A DNA stretch of 9,403 nt. It comes from an uncultured Bryobacterales bacterium. Lineage in GTDB: Bacteria > Acidobacteriota > Terriglobia > Bryobacterales > UBA6623. The stretch is from the NCBI GenBank assembly GCA_946887065.1, contig CAMPKL010000099.1, positions 1 to 9,403 on the forward strand, given 5' to 3'. Each line of letters opens with the position of its first letter. Within the stretch, counting starts at the first letter, position 1. This document shows positions 1-6,308 of the stretch, piece by piece. The notes beneath the pieces are model-generated. The model was not told the DNA's origin and ran no database searches. It saw nothing but the letters and a program-made list of their open reading frames with translations. The translations under genes and the position numbers were made by a program.

Positions 1-423
1 CGTCGCCTCCGTGCCGCCGCCGCCGCCCCCTCCGACCGAAGCGCCGGTTGAAAGCGTCGAAATCTGCGTCTGAACGCCGCGCAACTGCTGACCCGACTTA
101 GTACGCAGCAAGTCGGTCTCGGCGAGCATCGGGTTATAGCGCGCCACGGCCAGGTCCAAGTTGTTTTCAATGGCTAGCGCCAGGGCGTCGTCGAGGGAAA
201 GATAAAGCGTGCCTTGGCGCAGCAGCTCGTCCAGTCGCCCTGAATTGGCAAGTTGGATGTCCGGCACCTCAGGAACCTTGAACACGTTGAGGAAATTAGG
301 GAATGCATCGGGTCCGACCGAGTAGTCGGGTCGATTGCCCCGGATTTCCTGAGCGGACAAGGCGATGGGCTGGCCCAGCAGGAACGCTGCCAGGAAAAGG
401 GACAAGGGCTGCTTAGTTTTCAT
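1..423 (-). CDS. TolC-family outer-membrane protein, N-terminal part (cut by window edge)
   Basis: My own translation of the minus strand from the ATG at 421-423 stays open for 141 codons to the window edge. It starts with a clear Sec signal peptide: two early lysines, a hydrophobic run at residues 7-22, and a plausible cleavage after Ala24 (LSA|QE). Residues about 75-112 read LSLDDALALAIENNLDLAVA and continue into a segment rich in Ala, Glu and Leu. That is the opening helix motif of TolC/outer-membrane efflux proteins (xSLxxAixxALxxN). Such proteins form trimeric periplasm-spanning channels for efflux pumps or type I secretion. A seven-glycine run at residues 131-137 (by my count) follows. 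Only the first part is visible, so the beta-barrel and the rest of the helical hairpins cannot be checked, nor can a partner pump be named. The gene is transcribed away from truA across a 156-bp gap. No strong Shine-Dalgarno precedes the ATG; the start rests on the signal peptide. Confidence 0.82.
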   Translation of the reverse strand, partial: MKTKQPLSLFLAAFLLGQPIALSAQEIRGNRPDYSVGPDAFPNFLNVFKVPEVPDIQLANSGRLDELLRQGTLYLSLDDALALAIENNLDLAVARYNPMLAETDLLRTKSGQQLRGVQTQISTLSTGASVGGGGGGGTEAT

Positions 424-579
424 CTTTGCTCGATCAAGGCGGTAGGGGAGCGTACAGTGCCGGCTTAACGAAACTGGGATCGCAAACAGGAAAAGGCGTG
501 CACCCAGGGGTGTCGGTTACGACAATGAGCCGCATCGCAGCGGCGGCCCTATCCTTGACAATAGAAGGCCCGCCGCACG

Positions 580-1365
580 ATGCGCAATCTGAAGCTCACG
601 ATCTGTTACGAAGGCAGCGATTTTGCCGGCTGGCAAGTCCAACCGAATCAGCGTACGATTCAGTCCGAGATTGAGAAGGCCCTGCTCGAAATCGAGGAGA
701 AACCGGTCCGCATACACGGTTCCGGGCGCACCGACGCGGGGGTACACGCGCTGGGACAGGTCGCTTCGTGTGAACTGGAGAACCGTATCCCGCTGAAAAA
801 CCTACAGAAAGCACTGAACTGCCTGCTGCCTCCGGCAATTCGCGTTCTCGAAGTCGCCGAAGTCGGCCCTGATTTTCACGCCCGGCATTCGGCCGTGGCA
901 AAGACCTACGAATACCGCTGGCTGCGCGAGGAGGTGTGCCCGCCGTTCGAGCGGCGCTGCGTTTGGCACCATCCCTATCCGCTGGACGAGGCCGGCATGA
1001 TCCAGGCGGCCCCGCTGTTTGAGGGCGAACATGACTTCCGGTCGCTGGCAACGAATAATGGGGCGGATTTGGATTCAACTGTGCGGACGATCTTTTCTTC
1101 GCGGCTCGAGCGCGTCGGCCCGCGGCTGATCTACCGGGTGCGCGGCTCGGGATTCCTCTACAACATGGTCCGCAACATCGTGGGAACCTTGCTGGAAGTG
1201 GGCCGGGGCAACTTGCCGGCGGATTCGATCCCGGCAATCCTGGAGGCGCGCGACCGCAGCGTGGCTGGCCCCACCGCCCCGGCGGCCGGGCTTTTTCTTG
1301 TCAACGTCGAGTACCCCGATCAAGGGCGAGCCAGGACGATCTCCAGTAGGTCGAGCCGATTCTGA
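580..1365 (+). CDS. truA: tRNA pseudouridine(38-40) synthase TruA
   Basis: This encodes a 261-residue cytoplasmic enzyme that isomerises uridines 38-40 in the tRNA anticodon stem-loop to pseudouridine. The N-terminus (KLTICYEGSDFAGWQVQPN) is the classic TruA opening. The catalytic-loop motif GSGRTDAGVHALGQ is present, with the catalytic aspartate at residue 52. The C-terminal half carries the conserved GFLYNMVRNIVGTLLEVG block and ends in the usual LFLVNVEY strand. About 15 further residues follow that are not typical of the family and lie antisense over the end of the neighbouring gene. Length is otherwise normal. An AGAAGG at 563-568 could be a distant ribosome binding site 11 nt from the ATG. 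A TTGACA at 555-560 has no matching -10. The gene stands alone on its strand, divergent from the TolC-family gene and convergent with the OmpA-like gene. Confidence 0.97.
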   Translation: MRNLKLTICYEGSDFAGWQVQPNQRTIQSEIEKALLEIEEKPVRIHGSGRTDAGVHALGQVASCELENRIPLKNLQKALNCLLPPAIRVLEVAEVGPDFHARHSAVAKTYEYRWLREEVCPPFERRCVWHHPYPLDEAGMIQAAPLFEGEHDFRSLATNNGADLDSTVRTIFSSRLERVGPRLIYRVRGSGFLYNMVRNIVGTLLEVGRGNLPADSIPAILEARDRSVAGPTAPAAGLFLVNVEYPDQGRARTISSRSSRF

Positions 1366-2009
1366 CCTGAAGATCCTTGCAGGGAGACCGAATCGGCAGG
1401 AACTCCCGCGGCGGCAAAGTAGTCGCGTATGGCGCGGGCATCGCTCCCGGTTAGGTGGGCTGCATAGCCGTAGTTTGCCAGCAGCGCGCCGGCCACACGG
1501 CTTAACGTTTCGCGCGACTTGCCGTCGAAGGCGCCGCCGGCCGACTTGGACAGGCCAGAGAGATCGACCCGGTGTCTCGCCGCGCCGGTCTCAGTAGGCG
1601 CAATCTTGCGCAGAGCCGAGCCGAGACGTTGCCATTCTTCGCGGCGCTCCCGGCGCTGGCGCTCCGCCGCCAAGGCCGTCTGCTCGACGGCGCTCCGCGA
1701 CGCTTCGATGGTTTGTTGAGCCCGCTGCTGGGCTCTTTCGGCCATGGCGCGTTCCCGCGCGGCCTGCATCGCCTGGCTGGTCTCGGCGGCGGCTTGCTCG
1801 CGAGTTTGGCGCTCCAACAACTCGGCGGCTTCGATCGCGGCCAGACTCGCCTCGGCTCGCTCGCGCGCCAGATTCACCGTTTCCTCTAGATTTTCAGTAG
1901 CCCGTTCGGCAGCCGAGACGCGCTCAGCTGCCTCGTTCATTTGCCGGTACAGATGCCATCCGTAGCCGATGAGCGTGATTAGCGCCAATGCTGCGACAAT
2001 CTTTTTCAT
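1320..2009 (-). CDS. Membrane-anchored coiled-coil protein with shortened OmpA-like C-terminus
   Basis: This is a 229-residue protein of uncertain function. Residues 1-20 are a short positive start (MKK) plus a hydrophobic helix, either an uncleaved signal anchor or a signal peptide without a clear cleavage site. Residues about 22-130 are extremely rich in Ala, Glu, Arg and Gln with no proline, and should form a long periplasmic coiled coil. Residues about 145-227 resemble an OmpA-like domain: an FDGKSRETLSRVAGALLANYG stretch like the first strand-helix, ARAIRDYFAAAGVPADSV like the second helix, and NRLDLLEIVL like the closing strand (usually NRRVEI). The loop between, normally GHTDxxGxxxxNxxLSxxRA, is reduced to GSD. 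Most of the peptidoglycan (diaminopimelate) binding signature is therefore missing. Its promoter region is shared with glgX; no clear ribosome binding site precedes the ATG. It could be an envelope spacer or tether. The domain assignment is by resemblance only; a generic coiled-coil protein is the alternative. Confidence 0.8.
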   Translation of the reverse strand: MKKIVAALALITLIGYGWHLYRQMNEAAERVSAAERATENLEETVNLARERAEASLAAIEAAELLERQTREQAAAETSQAMQAARERAMAERAQQRAQQTIEASRSAVEQTALAAERQRRERREEWQRLGSALRKIAPTETGAARHRVDLSGLSKSAGGAFDGKSRETLSRVAGALLANYGYAAHLTGSDARAIRDYFAAAGVPADSVSLQGSSGQNRLDLLEIVLARP

Positions 2010-2059
2010 AAAGGCAAGCCGTCCGCCGCGACTCCGGATCTTAACTTAGCGCTCGGAGA

Positions 2060-2087
2060 GTTGCCGCGCAGCCTCGGCGCGAGCAAC
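2060..2087 (+). promoter_or_regulatory. Hairpin in the glgX 5' leader
   Basis: An inverted repeat pairs GTTGCCGCGC (2060-2069) with GCGCG-A-GCAAC (2077-2087). This gives a ten-base-pair stem with one bulged A at 2082 and a seven-base loop at 2070-2076. It ends 12 nt before the chosen glgX ATG. No T-tract follows on either strand, so it does not look like an intrinsic terminator. It could affect glgX translation or mRNA stability, or act as a dyad operator between the divergent genes. Function is inference. Confidence 0.5.
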
Positions 2088-2099
2088 GATCTTAGGACC

Positions 2100-4229
2100 A
2101 TGAAGCGCGTGCCGCCGCAGCCGCAGCCTGGAAAACCTCACCCTCTTGGCGCCAGCCGCGACGGCGCCGGGGTTAACTTCGCGCTGTTCGCGCCGGACGC
2201 CGAACGGGTCGAACTCTGCCTGTTCTCGAACGCTGAGGACAGCGCGGAATCCTTCCGGCTGGATCTGCCCGCCAGGACGGGGCACGTATGGCATGGATAC
2301 TGCCCGGGGCTAGGCGAAGGGCAGCTTTACGGTTATCGCGTGCAAGGACCTTTTGATCCGGTTGCCGGCCATCGCTTCAATCCGGCGAAGGTACTGCTCG
2401 ATCCCTACGCGCGGAGCATGGGCCGGCTCGTCCAGTGGGACGACACGCTATTCGGCTTCCCGGCCGAGGATGGACTTCCGCGGACGCCCGAGGCGACCAG
2501 GCAACTGGACCCGCGGGACAGTGCGCCGTTCGCGCCGCTCGCGGCCGTCGCCGACGGAGAATTCAACTGGCACGGCGACCAGCGGCTCTCCATTCCTTGG
2601 ACCGAAACGATCATCTACGAAGCTCATGTGAAGGGGCTGACGAATCTGCATCCGGACGTGCCGCCGGAGTTGAGAGGGACGTACGCCGGGTTGGGAACCA
2701 AACCCATCATCCGCTACTTGCAGGACCTCGGCATTACAGCCATCGAGCTCTTGCCGGTGCAGCACTTCGCCGATGAGGTGCACTTGCAAAAGCTTGGCCT
2801 GCGCAACTACTGGGGCTACAACACACTGGGTTTCTTCACCCCCGAGCCCGCCTATGCACACGACCGCAGTCTCGAGGGTCCAACGCGAGAGTTCAAGCAA
2901 ATGGTGCGCAGCCTGCATGCCGCCGGCATCGAAGTGCTGCTCGATGTCGTCTACAACCACACCTGCGAGGGCAATGAACGCGGCCCGACCTTGAGCTGGC
3001 GCGGCCTGGCGAACGCCGCCTACTATCGGCTCAACCCGCGCGACCGCGAACTGTATGTGAACTTTAGCGGCACGGGCAACACGCTCGATGTCCGCGAGCC
3101 ATTCGTCCTCAAGATGATCCTCGACTCGCTGCGCTACTGGGTCGAGGAGATGCATGTGGACGGCTTCCGCTTCGATCTCGCATCGATCCTGGGCCGGGAG
3201 AGCGACGATTTCGACCCAGGCGCGGGCTTCTTCGATGCCGTGCATCAAGACCCGCTCCTATCGCAAGTCAAACTGATTGCCGAACCGTGGGACATCGGCC
3301 CCGGCGGTTACCAAGTGGGCAACTATCCCACGGGATGGTCCGAATGGAACGGCCGCTACCGCGACGATATGCGTAGTTTCTGGCGAGGAGACCCGCATCG
3401 GCTCGCGTCGTTCGCAACACGTTTGGCCGGCAGCGCGGATCTTTACCAGCTCGACAATCGTCAACCGAGCGCCAGCATTAACTTCGTGGCCGCCCATGAT
3501 GGTTTTACGCTTCGAGACCTGGTCAGCTACAACCACAAACACAACTTGGCGAACGGGGAAGACAATCGCGACGGCGATAACCACAACGACAGCAAGAACT
3601 ACGGAGTCGAAGGGCCGACCGACGACCCCGAAATCAATGCCGTTCGTTTGCGGCAACAGAAGAATATGCTGGCGGCTCTATTCTTGTCGGCCGGAACGCC
3701 GATGCTGGCATCGGGCGATGAACTAGGACGGACGCAGTACGGCAACAACAACGCCTACTGCCAAGACAACGAGCTGACTTGGATCGATTGGGGCCTGGCG
3801 ACGACGAACGCCGAGCTGCTGGAATTCACCCGCCTGTTGATCCGGATCCGCAAGAGTTATTCAGCGCTGCGGCGAGACACTTTCTATACGGGCACGGCGG
3901 CGCCCGGTTCCGACTGGCTGGATATCGCCTGGCATAACGCCGCGGGACGCCAAATCGCCGCGGATCGCTGGGCCGAGGGCCACCATCGGCATTTGGCCGT
4001 CTTGATCGGTCCCGGTGAGCCCAATGAGCAGCCTCTTCTGTATCTGGTGAATACTTCCGTCAAGCCGGAAAATTTCCATCTGCCGCTTACGTTGAAGGAA
4101 GCGCTCTGGGAGGTGGAGTTCGATACGGGTCGGATCACGGGCGCCGCTTCACGGGGCAGATATCTTCTGCTGGGCCACTCATCGGCGTTGCTCTCGTTGG
4201 CGATGGAGAAACCGAGGATCCTGCGATGA
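2100..4229 (+). CDS. glgX: Glycogen debranching enzyme GlgX (TreX-like, GH13)
   Basis: This is a 709-residue debranching enzyme that hydrolyses alpha-1,6 branch points of glycogen or limit dextrin in the cytoplasm. An N-terminal CBM48 domain (about residues 10-110) opens with PGKPHPLGASRDGAGVNFA, the standard family start. The GH13 barrel holds all four conserved regions: DVVYNH (Asp282-His287), GFRFDLAS with nucleophile Asp359, IAEPWD with acid/base Glu395, and AAHDG with Asp467. The later GVEGPTDDPEI and GRTQYGNNNAYCQDNELTW blocks look more like TreX/isoamylase-type members than E. coli GlgX. A C-terminal beta domain follows. I chose the ATG at 2100: it gives the family N-terminus, with AGGA at 2094-2097 very close upstream. 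A TTG at 2061 would add 13 residues but lies inside the leader hairpin. The stop overlaps the malQ start, so the two form an operon for alpha-glucan recycling. Confidence 0.96.
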   Translation: MKRVPPQPQPGKPHPLGASRDGAGVNFALFAPDAERVELCLFSNAEDSAESFRLDLPARTGHVWHGYCPGLGEGQLYGYRVQGPFDPVAGHRFNPAKVLLDPYARSMGRLVQWDDTLFGFPAEDGLPRTPEATRQLDPRDSAPFAPLAAVADGEFNWHGDQRLSIPWTETIIYEAHVKGLTNLHPDVPPELRGTYAGLGTKPIIRYLQDLGITAIELLPVQHFADEVHLQKLGLRNYWGYNTLGFFTPEPAYAHDRSLEGPTREFKQMVRSLHAAGIEVLLDVVYNHTCEGNERGPTLSWRGLANAAYYRLNPRDRELYVNFSGTGNTLDVREPFVLKMILDSLRYWVEEMHVDGFRFDLASILGRESDDFDPGAGFFDAVHQDPLLSQVKLIAEPWDIGPGGYQVGNYPTGWSEWNGRYRDDMRSFWRGDPHRLASFATRLAGSADLYQLDNRQPSASINFVAAHDGFTLRDLVSYNHKHNLANGEDNRDGDNHNDSKNYGVEGPTDDPEINAVRLRQQKNMLAALFLSAGTPMLASGDELGRTQYGNNNAYCQDNELTWIDWGLATTNAELLEFTRLLIRIRKSYSALRRDTFYTGTAAPGSDWLDIAWHNAAGRQIAADRWAEGHHRHLAVLIGPGEPNEQPLLYLVNTSVKPENFHLPLTLKEALWEVEFDTGRITGAASRGRYLLLGHSSALLSLAMEKPRILR
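4214..4218 (+). promoter_or_regulatory. malQ ribosome binding site inside glgX
   Basis: GAGGA lies 7 nt before the malQ ATG at 4226, within the last codons of glgX. It fixes the malQ start and supports coupled or independent re-initiation at the ATGA overlap. Confidence 0.7.
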
Positions 4230-6301
4230 GTTCTGACAGGTTGATCTCAGCGCTTGAGCGGCTCGCGGGGAGAAGGGGCGTGCTTGTGCGCTACCGGGAT
4301 GGCTTTGGGCGGCAACGCTCGGCAGCCCCGGATTCGCTGGTCGCTGTCTTGCGGGAACTCGGAGCTCCGATTGAGTCCATGGCGGATGCAGACCAGGCTT
4401 TGGTGGAGACCGATCTCGCTCGCTGGCGGACGTTGGCTCCACCCGTTTGCGTGTCGTGGGGAGACGCCGGGATCCGCTTGGCCTTGAGGCTGCCGGAGGC
4501 CTCGGGAGCGGAAACGCTCGCATGGTCGTTGCAATTGGAGACAGGTGAGGAGCGGTCGGGGCGGGCGGCGATCACGGACTTGCCTTGCACGAGGCGCGTG
4601 GAGATCGGGCGCGATCGCTTCCAGGCGAGGACGCTGCGGCTGCCCGAGGCGTTGCCCGCCGGCTACCATCGCCTGCTGCTTAAAGCGGGCGCCCTGAGCG
4701 CTGAAGCGACTGTCTTAGCGGCGCCTCGCCGCTGTTGGCAGTCGGAAGCGGCTAGTCGATCCTGGGGCGTCTTTCTGCCGCTCTACTCCCTGTACTCGGA
4801 GCAGAGTTGGGGCGCGGGCTCGTTCTCGGATCTAGCCCGCCTGTTCGACTGGGTCAAAGGGCTGGGCGGCAACTTCGTGGGAACGCTGCCGCTGCTGGCC
4901 GCATACCTGTCCGAACCGTTCGAGTACAGCCCGTACGTTCCGGCCAGCCGCTTGTTCTGGAATGAGTTCTACGTCGATCCGCGCCGGTTGCCGGAGTGGG
5001 ACGGCGCCGCGCGAGCTCATGCGGTTCTGGACTCGGCGCGGACATCGGGCGACCTTGCGGCATTCCGTTCGGAGCCGCTGATCGACTATCGCGGCCAAGC
5101 GGCGCTGCGCAACGGCATCTTGGCTGAGCTGGCTGCCGCGGCGTTTGGGAACCCGGCTCGGCGGGCCGAGTTGGAGGGCTTCGCGTTTGGGCGGTCGCAC
5201 CTCAATGAGTACGCGACCTACCGCGCGGCGATAACCAAACTCGGGCCGCAGGCGCTCCGCGGGCGCACTCCCGGTTCGCTTGGGCTGGACGACTACGACC
5301 CAGACGTTCGGCGGCAACATGTTTATGCGCAATGGGCGGCGGACGCTCAGCTGACGGAGCTAGCCGAGCAGGCGGGCGAACCCGGCCTGTATCTCGACTT
5401 GCCGTTGGGCGTCCATCCGGATAGCTACGACGTTTGGACAAACGGTCACTGCTATGCCGAAGGATCGAGCGGCGGCGCTCCGCCGGACCGCTTTTTCACC
5501 AAGGGTCAGAACTGGGGATTCGCGCCGTTGCACCCGGTAGGCCTGCGACAGGACGGCTACCGCCATCTCGGCGACATCGTCCGCAGCCATCTGCGTTACG
5601 CGGGGATTTTGCGCATCGACCATTTCATGTGGCTGCACAGGCTGTACTGGATTCCGCAGGGAGCCTCGGCGAGCGAGGGGACTTATGTGCAGTATCCCGC
5701 TGAAGAGATTTACGCCCTGCTGTGCATCGAATCGAACAGGAGGCGGTCGATGATGGTGGGCGAAGACCTGGGAACCGTGCCGGCCCATGTCGGCGGGCGG
5801 ATGCACGACCGCGGCATCGATCGCATGTACGTCGCCCAATTTTCGTTCCACGGCGATGGTCAGAAGCCGTTGGCCGACCCGGCGATGGCGGTCTTGGCCA
5901 GCGTGAACACTCATGACACGCCGACGTGGAAAAGCTTCTGGACAGCGGCCGACGTGGACGACCAAGTCTCGATGGATCTGCTCACCCCCGAAGAAGCGGC
6001 GGCGGAACGCTGGCGCCGAGGCGAGCTGCGGCGCACAGTGAGCCGCGCCTACCAGACCGAGGAGACGGCCGAAGCGGTGCTGCCGAAGGTCCTGGAGCAG
6101 ATGGCCAAGAGCGACGCTCGCGCCGTGATCGTTAATCTCGAAGACTTGTGGAGCGAGACGAACCCTCAAAATACGCCCGGCACTGGGCCGGAACAACGCC
6201 CCAACTGGAGACGGCGCGCCAAGCTCAGTCTGGAACAGATGCAACAGGACGAGACGGTCGTCGGCACGCTCAGGGCCGTGGACGCGGATCGTAAGCGATA
6301 A
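4226..6301 (+). CDS. malQ: 4-alpha-glucanotransferase (amylomaltase, GH77)
   Basis: This 691-residue cytoplasmic enzyme transfers alpha-1,4-glucan segments between maltooligosaccharides, releasing glucose and building longer chains. It has the long form of the family, close in length to E. coli MalQ. The first ~170 residues form the extra N-terminal region, ending near GYHRLLLKAG. The catalytic barrel starts around WGVFLPLYSLYS and includes YSPYVPASRLFWNEFYVDP. The active-site motifs are intact: RIDHF with nucleophile Asp465, VGEDLGTVP with acid/base Glu513, and NTHDTPT with transition-state Asp564. The glucan-binding APPDRFFTKGQNWG block is also present, as is the C-terminal NTPGTGPEQRPNWRRR signature. 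The ATG overlaps the glgX TGA by 4 bp (ATGA) and has GAGGA upstream, so it should be translationally coupled to glgX. GlgX supplies short linear dextrins and MalQ extends them. The stop is 7 bp from the stop of the convergent dehydratase gene. Confidence 0.97.
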   Translation: MSSDRLISALERLAGRRGVLVRYRDGFGRQRSAAPDSLVAVLRELGAPIESMADADQALVETDLARWRTLAPPVCVSWGDAGIRLALRLPEASGAETLAWSLQLETGEERSGRAAITDLPCTRRVEIGRDRFQARTLRLPEALPAGYHRLLLKAGALSAEATVLAAPRRCWQSEAASRSWGVFLPLYSLYSEQSWGAGSFSDLARLFDWVKGLGGNFVGTLPLLAAYLSEPFEYSPYVPASRLFWNEFYVDPRRLPEWDGAARAHAVLDSARTSGDLAAFRSEPLIDYRGQAALRNGILAELAAAAFGNPARRAELEGFAFGRSHLNEYATYRAAITKLGPQALRGRTPGSLGLDDYDPDVRRQHVYAQWAADAQLTELAEQAGEPGLYLDLPLGVHPDSYDVWTNGHCYAEGSSGGAPPDRFFTKGQNWGFAPLHPVGLRQDGYRHLGDIVRSHLRYAGILRIDHFMWLHRLYWIPQGASASEGTYVQYPAEEIYALLCIESNRRRSMMVGEDLGTVPAHVGGRMHDRGIDRMYVAQFSFHGDGQKPLADPAMAVLASVNTHDTPTWKSFWTAADVDDQVSMDLLTPEEAAAERWRRGELRRTVSRAYQTEETAEAVLPKVLEQMAKSDARAVIVNLEDLWSETNPQNTPGTGPEQRPNWRRRAKLSLEQMQQDETVVGTLRAVDADRKR

Positions 6302-6308
6302 CCCGCGC

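Noticed and set aside
501..512. Small palindrome CACCC-AG-GGGTG in the gap between the TolC-family gene and truA
   Set aside because: The stem is only 4-5 bp with no partner site or T-tract; likely chance in this composition.
555..560. TTGACA hexamer upstream of truA as a -35 box
   Set aside because: At 17-nt spacing the -10 position would fall on the truA start codon (CGATGC), which does not resemble TATAAT.
596..1237. 213-codon minus-strand frame opposite truA
   Set aside because: Antisense to a complete TruA; composition dominated by Arg, Pro and Ala.
2037..2094. GATCTTA repeated at 2037-2043 and 2088-2094
   Set aside because: Two 7-base matches flanking the leader hairpin are too short to claim as operator sites without conservation data.
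2061..2099. TTG at 2061 as the glgX start
   Set aside because: The added 13 residues do not match the family N-terminus, the start lies inside a hairpin arm and the purine run GGAGAG directly abuts it with no spacing. The ATG at 2100 gives the usual N-terminus.
2448..3248. 266-codon minus-strand frame inside glgX
   Set aside because: It lies antisense to the intact GH13 catalytic regions and shows no domain of its own.
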